Below the pieces are notes generated by a model. The model made no database searches. It was not told the DNA's origin and worked only from the letters and a program-made list of their open reading frames with translations. Shown here in pieces: positions 1 to 12,536 of a DNA stretch of 64,000 bases. The stretch comes from Dipylidium caninum (Eukaryota > Platyhelminthes > Cestoda > Cyclophyllidea > Dipylidiidae), in NCBI GenBank assembly GCA_017562135.1, contig QEYB01001164.1:186001-250000 (forward strand), read 5' to 3'. Each line of letters opens with the position of its first letter. The stretch's first letter is position 1. The translations under genes were made by a program, and so were the position numbers.

Positions 1-1125
<1,125 letters not shown>

Positions 1126-3329
1126 CTGCTAATTTAATGCGCATGTTTTCATCCAGAAGCATATTTTCTGCCTTCAGATCCCTATGTACGACGTTGTTGA
1201 GGTGACAGTGCTCCACTGCGGAAAGGATCTCCATGAACTTATGTCGAGCCACTTGCTCACTCAAGTAGCCGTTCTTTGCTATATACTCTACAGCCAGAGA
1301 AAGCGCATGCATCTCAGTTACCACTTTGACTTGACAAGCTACGTAAACACCAGTTAAGATTAAATTTGTATAAATTAAATATACCTAAAGCGGGCTTCCT
1401 ATAACCTCCACAATTACCTACTCAAAATATTTGTCGATCTAAAGACTTCTCAAAACAGGCGCAAATTTTTAGTAAATAGGGAAGAAGTTTCGTGTTATTC
1501 GTTAATAGTTAACGCCCAGTGTAATACTTGCCCCGGATTGCCTAGTAATGACGTCAGGAACGAGCAGGCACATACGAATAGGTGTTAGCTAGCGAGGCCC
1601 ATAAACACACGCATTCACAACTCCTCAAAAACCCCTGATTTGACTTTAGTCCAGGCTACTGGGATCGTAGAACCTGAGAGGATAACCACAGTAAAACAAG
1701 TCATCTAGGCCTTTGGTTACTGTAAATACACTACTTCAAAGGATGCGTATCGCAAGTTTCAATCACGGTCTGGTACGTAGAAAGAGAATTCACTTTTTTC
1801 GACAACCACGAGACATCATTTCGTGTGGACAAATAGAAGGCCGTCGATACACTAAAATCAAATTTCCCCCTTGCACGCGGAGACAGAGAGCAGACAAATT
1901 GTTCTTTTTATCCACATGCGCATGCACGGGAACGGTAGACGCACTTATATAAATCCACTTTTCCGCCGTTGGGACGGGGACAAGGATTGCACAAGCACTG
2001 GATATTGGAAAAGTGTAACCAAACGTAGGTGAGATGTTTACTTTATTAAATGTAGAGAATAGACGAGGGAGAAATCAGGAAGAGGAAAATGGAAATCATA
2101 GATACTGATAAGGATGCTCTTTAGGAACCTACGTGAGAACAGGACTAACGCGATCTGAAAGTCTTATCGCGGTAAGAAAATTAAGTGAAAGTTCAAAAGT
2201 TACGGCCACGGTGAGAAGTTTAGGAACACGTAAGTGATGCCCGTTTGGGTTAAATTGTACCCTCAAGTCGCGAATAGAAAATTATTGTCATGACGCAAAA
2301 ACTCCAAGGACGTAGGCCTAAGGCTCTCATCATAGGTATAAAAATGAATTTTCCTTCGAACACTAATTTGGAAAGGCGTCATCCAGTAACGTGGAGCGTT
2401 GACGAATGAAGTACGTAAGCATAAAGTTGCATTAATGAGCATTTGACGTCATGAAACGGAGTACCATAAGCACTTTGCGAACCAGATTTTATTCTCAGAT
2501 TTACAACATCACAATTGCAGCCCAGAAATAATATCTTTCGGATAATAATGTAAAATAGAAGTATTGATTGATCGGGAAGAACGAAGGAAATGCTGAGAAC
2601 GCTGATGAAAAATAAGCACCAAATAGGCAGAAGAGGATTCGTAAACCGGAATCCAAAAATTTCGCATGACAACTAGGTAATATTTACAAATCCAGGGAAA
2701 ATTGAATAGATTACCCGATTTGTAATACATTCCTTAAAATCTGTAGACGAATAACCTATCTGGATACGTGTCAATGGTGCATTGAGCATTTGGGCAGAAA
2801 ACCAGCAATTTTCGCAATATCGAGAGCATGGATTAGTAACCTACCATACAACTCGCCATTAGGAAGATATTCCGTAACTATACACAGCAATTTTTCGGAC
2901 TCCATAACTTGATACAGTTTAATTATGTTGGGGTGGTGCAGAGATTTGAGAATATCCGCCTCACGCTGAGCTTTTTTCAAATTCTCCTCATTCAGTTTCG
3001 TCTTATCAACAATTTTTATAGCGACCTTGTCGGAACAAAATAAGTGAACAAAAAAAGAAAACAAGTACCTTCACGTTAGTCACTGTATGGCGGGCGAGTT
3101 TAACAAAGGAAAAGTTCCCCTTTCCAATAGTTCTTTCGATTATATAGGTTCCAACCCTTTGTGGGCCTCCAGATACTTGGTGTGTTGAAGACGAAGAACT
3201 GCTCGGTAGCTCGATGTCCTTAGATCCGTCCATCTTCGAGTCGTTAAATGACCCGACTCTCTCCAATATGGCTTTATTACTTGGCGCCGGTTCAGTGGGA
3301 GTATCAATAACCATCAGGAATGATCCCAA
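1126..3329 (-). CDS. SIK: salt-inducible-kinase-like Ser/Thr kinase, N-terminal exons (partial)
   Basis: Protein kinase of the AMPK-related SIK/QIK group, expected to act in the cytosol downstream of LKB1. Three minus-strand exons are visible: 3329-3069, 3025-2845 and 1287-1126, with matching splice phases (0, 1, 1). Introns are 43 bp and 1557 bp. A Ser-rich leader of about 55 residues precedes the kinase domain. Visible motifs are the glycine loop GKGNF (residues 69-73), the ATP-binding Lys in VAIK (K91), and the catalytic loop HRDLKAEN (182-189, Asp184). The last exon ends at IKLA plus one base, so DFG and the activation loop lie outside the window. The pattern VGTYIIERTIGKGNF with KLYQVMES fits SIK better than MARK or AMPK. 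Met6 (3314) is an alternative start. The family call is strong; the exact paralogue is uncertain. Confidence 0.85.
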
Positions 3330-6156
3330 GATTTAGTGTAAAAGAGCTTTATATTTTACTTCTTCTTAGGGCATACCGACGAACAGCGACACGGCAACAC
3401 GAAAGGGTGAGATGTACTGTTTACGGGAAAACGCATGACGAAAGAGGGCGCCAGCTGATTGGTTACATTACAGTTGGATTCCTCTGATTTGTGAACCAAT
3501 CACCATGGGCTAAAGGATCGCGCTACAACAAATCGAGGATTACTATTAGCAACATTATCACATGCTACTCTTTATTCAATTTCATACATTTCCTGAAGAA
3601 TGTGATAGGGTTGGAGCAAAACTGTTTAAATTTCATGAAACATAACAACTTTAAAAATGCAAAATGGGCTAAGTTGCGTAACAACAGATTTCACAGCTTT
3701 TAATGGAAATGAGTTTTATGTGGAGAAACCTTTCGTTACGCACAAAATGGAATTATTTATGCAAAATTATTTTCGCGAAAATATGTGGAATAAGGCTGAA
3801 CACAAAAGAACAGTGCGTTCGTTTAAACTGGTGCCGAAAATCAATCACCTTGGATGTATAGCTCATTCTTATAGCTACATATCCCGACAGAACGTCAGCC
3901 CAAACATCATTTAGAGATACTCCCAAAACCGGATCTTATCATCTAGTTAAAATAATCCCCTTTAATACCGTGAGGCAAGAGTTGCTAAGCACACGTCGTG
4001 TTTTAGATTCATCCTTTTTAATGCATTCAAGAACACCATTATTTCTTAAAATAGCTGTAATTGCCCGTGTTTTATACAGTATCACATTACTAATCCTTGT
4101 CCTGAAAAAGAGAAGGATGATACAATGGATAACAATACCCAAATACACCTTCTTATAACATCTTGACAAGGTCTGCATCCTTTTCTAAAGAGCAAATTAA
4201 GAAACCTTTAAACAACGAGGACAGTATCCCAATACTCCCAGAAACGCCTTGATTACCACAAATTGTGTTCACCACTCCTAATTCCTCAAGAAATAACAAA
4301 CCATTAGTGGCCTCATACTCTCGGGCAAATTTTGTCGAACCGCGGGTTTAATATTAGGATTTTATCGTGTTGCTTGTCTCGTGTGGCCTGAACGGAGAGA
4401 CTAGTTGGTATGAAACTACTGCAACGGGGAATAGATCTCCGGTCCAGGGATTTATGCATTGGTTTGTTCATGAAGGTAAACAGTGTGGCCACAGTCATGC
4501 GATTGGCCGCAACGACCAACTTTTCATACGGAAAGTGAATTAAAACAACTTCTTATCATGCTGTGGCGAGATGCATAATGAGTTATAGCGTTAAGGCGAA
4601 GTGAAATGCTAATCTGTATGTGCTGTTGAAACAATCAATTTTGACTGTGTATCAAATGTGCAGAATGAAAAGGTTCCTTCCATTTGTGCATAGATTTGGG
4701 TATCTATATTACGCAGATCCTACCGAATCCTGAAAGAATTTCCTCGTTGATATCAGATTTTGTGTAACGTCATCACCCAAAAAACCCTAACTAGTTTTCG
4801 ATAATTTTGAAAACCGAAAATTCGGTTGTTGCATTTTTCTACTGATAAAAATACGATTCCAGCCCATTTTCAATTTACTGAATTTCATGAATGTCTGTAG
4901 TCCAAAATCCACTCCTATTGTTTTGAAAAGAACGGATAAATTGGTAGCTCCCCATATTTGCGTCTGTGCTCAAATTCTCATATCTGTTTCATCTACTTTC
5001 TGGAATATGTGAGCAATTTCTGACAATAGGAAATAAGGAATTTGGGCACCGATGATGTGAATTTGGAGGATAATAATAGTAGGTGTAAACAAAGACGGCG
5101 AGACTGTGAAACAAAGTATTACGTAAATGTGGACGTAAGGGGAACATTTGCTTATGCCAAGTGATGTTACGCGGTTAAACTGGAAGTTTGCGCCTTAGAT
5201 AGGCCTATTTGAAGGGAAGACACTAGTTATAAGGTTAATAAAGGGCATTATGAAGTAAGTTTTCAAGAGACAACGCAACTCACGGAGGCGTCTTTGAGAG
5301 ACATTTTTAAGCCTCACGCAAAATTAATAATCGTTAGTAATCGCGAACCACAATGCATTGTCCAAATTAAAAGGGAATTTAAAAGTGGAATTGACCTGTT
5401 TTAATAAATAACCCTTATTGAGATGCGCGTTTTTACCTAATGCACTTACGTGACTTTAACCACCACAATCTCTTTTACCAGAAATTTAAAATTTGTAAAC
5501 TTTGAGCCGAAACTTTGTAAATGAATAAGTTGAAAAGTGAAGAGATGCATGATCCAAAGTCCAAAAGAGTTACAACGCTGACTATTGTCTTCATTCTTTA
5601 TGAACTATAAAGAGATTTATTGACCTGAGATATTTCTCCCCATCATGAAATACCAAAAAAAATGGAAATTACATTCAAAGATGCTCCTTCCCTATAGTTT
5701 ATGCATATCGTTCGTACCGAGATAGATGAAGAAAACATTTCTATTGAATGCAAAATTCTTTGCTTAGCTCTTCCTCTAGAGTTCAAATAAAGGCGAGGGT
5801 CTTGTTCACGTTTAAGGTGTGTTAAAAGTTAACAACTACCTAAGGAGATGCAAGTTCTGATGTTACGGTAATATGCAGATTGTATTTAACAAAAACATCG
5901 CCCTACGGAGTCATAATGTGTAATTTTAACGACGGTCGGGTTCATATCTCTTAATCTTCGCACATGAGGTGGAAATATCTCACTTCTTATTCTCCTAATG
6001 CTATTCATAACACCGAAAATGATGTAAAAATCCAAGAAGGGGGGACTTAGAGACCCTTTCATTCGTCGCCAGTGATTAGTCATTTAAGAAATGGATAAAC
6101 TCCACTACCTTTGAGATACGACAATTCGGAGATGCCAATGCGTTGCACTGAATTAA
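3330..6156. other. intergenic, no gene seen
   Basis: AT-rich DNA upstream of the kinase. The short ORFs on both strands have no family signature and no convincing splice partners. I see no RNA gene or clear repeat. Confidence 0.5.
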
Positions 6157-6538
6157 TTACTTAAGCCGGTGAGGGTCCCAAAGATCGAGTTTCCCGACAT
6201 AAACAAGCCTTTCTAACCTTTTTTTAATGCATATATGCGATACATCGAGCTCCTCTGCAAAATATTGTGCTGCGATTTGACGATATGAAACGACACCGGA
6301 CCCGGTTGATGTGGGTCTCGTCGACTCCGGCTGGACGGACGGCCAGACCGTTCAGCATTTTTCAGTGAAAAATACCAAAAACGAAGTCGTTCAAACCAAT
6401 TTTGGCACTGCCTTTCCTTCAAGGCTTCATCACCAACAAGGACATATAACTTCTTCTCTGCCTGCGACGCGTTTTTGTTTTTTTTTCGGCAATAATGCAC
6501 TGCGTAATGTTTGAAGTGCACGAATAGTTTTTTTCCAT
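6157..6538 (-). mobile_element. mariner-like transposase fossil (N-terminal HTH region only)
   Basis: A decayed piece of a mariner/Tc1-family transposase on the minus strand. One block (about 6521-6330) reads like the first helix-turn-helix region: KNASQAEKK, GDEALKERQCQNWF and FSLKNAERSGRPSS. A second block in another frame (about 6290-6157) reads ISYRQIAAQYFAEELDVSH then LERLVYVGKLDLWDPH, the usual mariner second HTH and linker up to the W(V/D)PH position. The blocks are joined by at least one frameshift, and a further frame change near 6500-6538 separates the apparent Met from the rest. The catalytic DD34D domain is absent downstream and no terminal inverted repeats were found, so the copy is truncated and inactive. 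Confidence 0.8.
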
Positions 6539-6831
6539 TTTGAGATCAAGATACAAATAAGACTAAAAAACTGATCGCTGTAATTTTTAATTAAGTGATG
6601 GATAGATGTTAAAGCATTAAGGGAAAATATAGCTTACGCACTATAAACATGTTAATGAAACAAAAGAAAGTGCAGAATCTATGTATCAACAAAAAAATTC
6701 AATCACTCGATTGCCAACCCAGTATTTCCCTGTTTATCAACTTTTCAAACCCAATTTTTCGAGCGATACGACAAATATTAACGGATTTCATCCTATTAAA
6801 AACAACAACTCATTAACTACAAAGCCTGTAA

Positions 6832-6855
6832 AATGAATGAATGAATGAATGAATG
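6832..6855. repeat. (AATG)6 microsatellite
   Basis: Six perfect tandem copies of AATG in intergenic DNA. Confidence 0.95.
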
Positions 6856-7950
6856 GCACTTCTTCCCGTTTGTGATTTCTACCCCATTTCTTCGCTGTTA
6901 ATGAAATTGTACGAATTAAAAGACAATTTGGTGAACAGACAAATTTTTGAAGAAGATAATGGGAAGATGAAGATATCTGGAAACAAGTGAAGGGAAGCAT
7001 GTAGGCGAGAGCAGAGGGAAATCCTCACCTGACCTCTAGTCAAGTCAGTCAACTTGTAGGCTTTCTCCATTCCCCCGAATCGGCGTTTGAAGAAGGCGGT
7101 CTGTGATATACAAATTTCTGATCAGGGCATCAGGACGAGGCGCCCCACAGATCTCGCCACGCTGTTGTCGAAGTAAACTATTTTGAACATGTTCCGGCTG
7201 CGTTTTTTGGCCAGAGGGAAAGCGGTTATTTAATTACCAGCGGAGTTGTCACTAGTCGAACCAAGGCTTTGTTATTTTGGCACAGGTGGCGAGTCTACCA
7301 AAGAAAGGTCTACACTGCAAATGGAGCGGCTTCCCGAACGATGAATGCTTGGAATTTTGCGACAAATACTACTCAAGCAACTTGTCTGCACGCAGTTGTA
7401 TTTGTAGGTGTGTGGGTATGTTGAAATTCTTCTGTTTACCGTTTGAGTTCTCACTTCTGGTTCCCATGTGACAATGCAGTAAAGACTTCACACCGTTTAC
7501 CTCTAAGTCGCCTCCTTTGGCAACGGCGAATTTAAGACTTACATAAATTTTTCTACAATTCAGATAGTTAAACAGTAAACGGCAATGGGCGACTCTAATC
7601 TCGTGGTGTTTTAGAGAGTGTAGAAGAAGGCAGTACGGATGTAAATCAGGACTTAATTAAAAGGAGAATAATGACGCGAACGAACCAAAGAATTTCATAA
7701 TGAACAATTAACCTGCGATTATAATTACAGGGGGAGTAAAGGTTGCGTAAGATCATGCATCGTTTACTTTCTTGCCAGTGGTCGCCTTATTTCCCACTGT
7801 ACTGGACTGGGGTGTGTCGGTGTGGCCATCAGGTCGTGTGTGTGTAGTTTTTCGTCCCTTTCTTGCGCCAACAATAGGCTCTCTTTGGCCTGTCGGCCCA
7901 GTATGACAAAATGGGAGAACGGAGACCCTGCCCTTATATTTTTGCCTCGG

Positions 7951-7960
7951 CCATTTAAGG
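7951..7960. promoter_or_regulatory. CArG-box match (SRF/MEF2-type site)
   Basis: CCATTTAAGG fits the CC(A/T)6GG consensus for SRF exactly. It sits 7 bp from the X-box at 7968-7981 in a locally GC-richer patch. The sequence match is direct; function is inferred. Confidence 0.4.
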
Positions 7961-7967
7961 CCAGGAT

Positions 7968-7981
7968 GTTGCCATGGCAAC
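7968..7981. promoter_or_regulatory. palindromic X-box (RFX-type site)
   Basis: GTTGCCATGGCAAC is a perfect 14-bp palindrome and an exact match to the RFX-factor X-box, which in animals typically marks promoters of ciliary genes. No ciliary gene was recognised within a few kb, so its target, if any, is unknown. Confidence 0.5.
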
Positions 7982-10557
7982 CTCACGAACGACCTTACTT
8001 CTGCTGCGTGGCTTGCAACAACTTGCACACGAGTAAACGAAGCCCGAGTGAATGTGGATCTACAACATCAGTTCTCGCTGACGAAATCATTGGCCCATTA
8101 CCACTCATCAGAGTGTTTTAAACTATCGCAAATAATTAAATTGTAGTTGAAGAAAGAACTAGTGCCAAGTGAAGATTATTGTTAAAATTAGGGATGAAGA
8201 AAGGGCATTGCCCTGGGAGCGGACATAGATGTTAATGCAACGAAAATTTCTCATTTTATTGAGAAGAAGTGCCCGTTGAGTTGTGAGAACAGTCCTAGCG
8301 ATTCCCGATCATAAAAGAGTCAAGCGACATTAAAATGAAAATTAAAGTATCAAAAATTGGAAGTTAAGTTGATGGAAATATTGACCATATGTGTTAAGGC
8401 ACATGATTAATAAGCATAATTTTAGCCGTTTCTGTACAATAATTTACTTATGCTACTTGACTATCTCTGGGTTCTCATTAAACTGTAAACGTATGCAAGT
8501 GAAGACAGTGCCAGGCAACGATTTATTCCCAAGAGGCTACTTCTGCGTGTTTCTGACAAAGTACGAGCAAGGAGGACTGGCTGAACAGTCAACACGGAGC
8601 AACATCAACAGGACTGACTTACTGAAATTTTTAGAAGGGTATGGGAGGTAGAATGTAGGGGCTTGGAAAAAGAGTTGAACGAGGGATAAGTTGAGTGTTA
8701 TTCATAGGACCGAGGAGATATTTCATCTGCCTTGAAAATGGAGGAAGTCAGAGTTCAATGATGGGGAGGGAACTCACTCAAATTAAATCTACCTGCTGAC
8801 CAAGTACTTGCCCTCGGTTAGTAAGACAATAAATCATCGGCGAAATGAGTAAGTTACCCCATCTCTTGGTTCACCTTCAGTAACAAGTGATGTGTACGTA
8901 AAAATTATCAATATTCTGATTAATATCAACTAAAAATGGTTTACACTGATTACTTGCGCTAAGAAATCGGAGATTAACTTAAAGTGTACTTAATCCAAAC
9001 GCATTCTGGTAAGTAAAATTTAGCGTGGAAGAAGGCAAACAATTGGCATTGCACAGCGGGTATAATAGGGTGCCGGGAAAATGAGCATGTACTGAGGCGA
9101 GAATAAGGAATAAAATACACGCAAACTATGTAATGACTTAAGCATTGGATCCCATCCGGTTTTCTCATGCAAAGGGTAGTGCTGACAGAAAGTTATAACG
9201 GTACAACTGTGTTGAGTTGAAAGAAATAACAGTTTTTTCTCCAGAAATTTCGGTTAGAGTGTACTGCATTTGCGAATCGGTTATTAAGGCGTGGGGCGGG
9301 GAAGGAGTATTTAATGACATCCCCTATCTGTCTGTCACTAACACCTTTAAATGAAATAACCCCAGACCCCACAATTAATTAACCCTTCTCGATTACCGGC
9401 CTCTTAAAGGCCGATTGTGTTGCGGTGTTAAAAATAAGTCATAGGTTTTGCAGGAGTAGGAAGTGTTCTGCTATTCGTACACCAATCCCTCACATATTTA
9501 GTCAGACGTGAAGTGGCTCTACTTTTCAAACACGTAAGTCTGTTTTTTAACCTATTTAATCTTATTTTGGGTCTTTCAGAACACTCCAGAGGTTGCAAAC
9601 AGTGAAACAGCAAGGAAACCAAAATTCTTACGCAAATTGTCTTATGAGGCTGCGTCAGTTAAGGTTAATTTTGTAATGCATAAACAAGAACAAGCAGCGA
9701 GAAAGGAAAGGATAATGGTGTTAAATTTTATCTGATCATGGCTTCGCAACCACAATTGAAGGTGGTCCTATTTTCGCTACTCCGACACATATATCATTTT
9801 GAAACAAGAGTTTTACTTGAACTGATTTTATTAATAGGTAACATTGTACGCCAAACAACATATGTGACAAACTGCTGCAAACGGTACTAAAATAGACAGA
9901 CTCTATTATGTGTTTAATGTGATAATTTTTGTATCGCCTAAGTTGCATTTTAGCCGGAGAAAAAGGAGAAGATTTCCACTTGGTCTGAACTGAGTGCGTA
10001 GTGCTACATTTAATCAAAATTTTCATCGGTGATCCAAAATAAACAAAATTTGCAATACCCTGGAAAGGGATACGGTGGGTATGTGTCATTCTGTTAAGGC
10101 GCAATAAGACGGTGGCAGGACGTTCAGACGGATGGGGAAGTGACGACAAATGCAGAACGTCGATATTGGGTAGAAAAACTTAGAGCGAAAGGTCAGTATG
10201 CAATAGGGAGGAACTTCAGCCGTAAGTCAAAAACAAAATCCTTGTTAAATATCACAAAGGCGGGAAACTCTTCCAAGGAGACTTTAGAATAGCCTACGGA
10301 GAAGGAAATATTTGATGTCGTTAATTAAAAAAACGTTGCCGTTGACAACAACGCATGTGCTGTAACTTACAAAAACAAACTCACTAAATTAGAATAATAT
10401 CTATGTAAAACCGATTGCAAATCAACATTTATAACCTAAAATTCTATTTGTTTGACTGAGCTAAAAAACGGAGTCAGTGGTCGCTTTAATCGGTGTGTGA
10501 GTGCATGTGCCTTGCGCTTCTGGTTCTTAACCGTTGTTACTAGCATAAAGTTGAAGA

Positions 10558-11385
10558 ATGAATACAGCACCTGGTGGACAAAGAGGAGGCTTCAGAGGTG
10601 GCTTTGGTGGGAGGGGTCGTGGACGTGGAGGTCGTCGGGGACGCGGGGGCCGTGGGCGGCCAGGCAAGGATACAGAGTGGAAGCCGGTGACAATTTTAGG
10701 GCGCCTCGTGAAGGATAAAAAAATCACTTCATTGGAAGAGATCTATATGTATAGTTTGCCGATCAAGGAAGCTGAAATCGTGGATACTTTGCTAGGAGGC
10801 GGTGTGTTGAAAGATGAAGTTCTGAAGATTATGCCCGTCCAAAAGCAGACATGTGCTGGTCAGCGGACACGCTTCAAGGCAATTGTCGCAATGGGTGACT
10901 ACAACGGACATGTAGGCCTTGGTGTCAAGTGTGCTAAGGAGGTAGCGACAGCCATCCGTGGTGCGATCTTGCAAGCCAAACTCTCAATTATTCCAGTACG
11001 TAAGGGTTATTGGGGCAACAAGATCGGAAAACCACATACGGTTCCGTGCAAAGTTACTGGAAAGTGCGGCTCCGTGGTTGTCCGTCTTATTCCGGCGCCA
11101 AGAGGCACGGGCATCGTGAGTGCACCTGTGCCGAAAAAGTTGCTGTCAATGGCTGGTATAGAAGACGTCTATACGAGTGCCCGCGGCCAGACTGCAACTC
11201 TCGGAAACTTTGGTAAGAATTGCTTTTTTCTAATTACTTTTTTCATAGCTAAGGCCACTTATGTCGCTATCAGAAAAACGTACGAATACCTCACTCCGGA
11301 TTTGTGGTCGGTTGTTCCGACACAAAAGCATGTGTATGTGGAGCACGCCACATACATTCGCAATATAGGAAAGCAGGCCCTGTAA
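10558..11385 (+). CDS. RPS2: 40S ribosomal protein uS5 (RPS2)
   Basis: Small-subunit ribosomal protein S2/uS5, needed for decoding accuracy and 40S assembly. Two exons, 10558-11212 and 11249-11385, flank a 36-bp intron (11213-11248). Reading through the intron would insert a hydrophobic stretch; splicing restores [15 protein letters not shown], as in other animals. The product is 263 residues (human 293). Order: Gly/Arg-rich N-terminus of about 35 residues, the S5 N-terminal domain ([16 protein letters not shown]), then the S5 C-terminal domain ([22 protein letters not shown]). The Met chosen starts the RGG-rich tail directly. The C-terminus after YEYLTPDLW is divergent and short. Plus strand, upstream of CPSF3 by about 1.15 kb. 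Confidence 0.96.
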   Translation: MNTAPGGQRGGFRGGFGGRGRGRGGRRGRGGRGRPGKDTEWKPVTILGRLVKDKKITSLEEIYMYSLPIKEAEIVDTLLGGGVLKDEVLKIMPVQKQTCAGQRTRFKAIVAMGDYNGHVGLGVKCAKEVATAIRGAILQAKLSIIPVRKGYWGNKIGKPHTVPCKVTGKCGSVVVRLIPAPRGTGIVSAPVPKKLLSMAGIEDVYTSARGQTATLGNFGKNCFFLITFFIAKATYVAIRKTYEYLTPDLWSVVPTQKHVYVEHATYIRNIGKQAL

Positions 11386-12536
11386 AAACAGAATATATAA
11401 TTACCTGTTGGTGTATGCACTGTCCTCGTTGCGTTGGTTTATTTCGAAAAGGTATGGATTTAGAGATTCTTGATGGTTGGAAAATGAATTACCTGTTTTC
11501 AGGCTGTATTTCACATAATTCACCTTTAATGTCGCAAAGTAGTTGAGGTGGCTTTGTGTGTATTTCGTAAACATGTTTTTACGCTGTGATTTGTTAAACT
11601 TTGATCCTTGAATCTTATTTACTATTTAACCTATTCGTCAAGTCGGGATGAATTCGGTTGTCAACATCTAAATATAGTTTGAGCAAATAATTTACAGTTG
11701 TATCTGGGTGATTTTGTGTTGGTGAATTATCGTGTGCTCGGCGTTCACCTGCTTGCAGTATGTCACTCTCCATTTTAACTCTTGATGCGCATATTACATG
11801 TGAAATCCAAGGGACTTGGGATGTTTGAGATTTGTACAGACCTAAAAAGGGTATGGCGTTGAATGTGGTGTTGCCTTTTTAGTTTTCTGCATTGGTGAAT
11901 CTAGCATTGGGTCTCCGTTAGAACCGAAATTCCAATGGGTTTAATCGGTTCTAAGCGTTGACTTTGTTTAGAAAAATTTCGAGTCACATGTGGTCTGGGG
12001 GTCGTTCGGTGCCCTTGTGAGGGCTTCCTCTCCGTGTTGGTGCGAAATCGCGTTGATCGCAGGCGTTTATCCTTAGGTCTCGAGGCAATTGTCTAGGCTT
12101 CGAATGTACTTGGTGGTAGTAGCGTTTCGGCACTTGTGAGGTTGACATGTTTAGGAGAGGTGGAGACCGTTAAGAGACAGGCCGTCGTAGGGAAGCAGAC
12201 TGTGTGGATGCAGTTTATGCCAATTAACATTTGGTAAATTCACCCAGGTCTAGATTTCTGGGGAAATTTTCGCCCTTGGTCTAGATAGAGTTATGTTTCG
12301 TAATCTTGTTCTTGTCTGATAAAAGTAAGTAAAACAATTATCGTGGGAGAAATAACAAGTGTAAAGTATTTATGAAAAAATTAAATAAATGGCTCTATTG
12401 TCGAATATTTTCAGGTTCTTCCTATAACTAGTTTAACCTGAGAAAAATCTAGTTATGATAATTTTGTTAGAATTGTTCACTATACTAAACCGAATGAGCC
12501 ATAAGTCGTGGAGGTACTTTGGGACGGACGTGGTTG
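11386..12536. other. RPS2 3' region and CPSF3 upstream region
   Basis: T/G-rich, AT-biased DNA with no coding exon recognised. It should contain the RPS2 3' UTR and the CPSF3 5' region. Confidence 0.5.

Larger units (their letters stand above)
6539..10557. other. intergenic upstream of RPS2
   Basis: About 4 kb without a recognised gene. It contains a microsatellite (6832-6855) and a more GC-rich patch around 7750-8110 with a CArG box and an X-box, listed separately. A 137-codon minus-strand ORF (9736-10149) has no family signature and I treat it as unproven. The end of this stretch should hold the RPS2 promoter. Confidence 0.5.

Noticed and set aside
9736..10149. 137-codon minus-strand ORF upstream of RPS2
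   Set aside because: No family pattern, no splice partner and composition typical of AT-rich chance ORFs.
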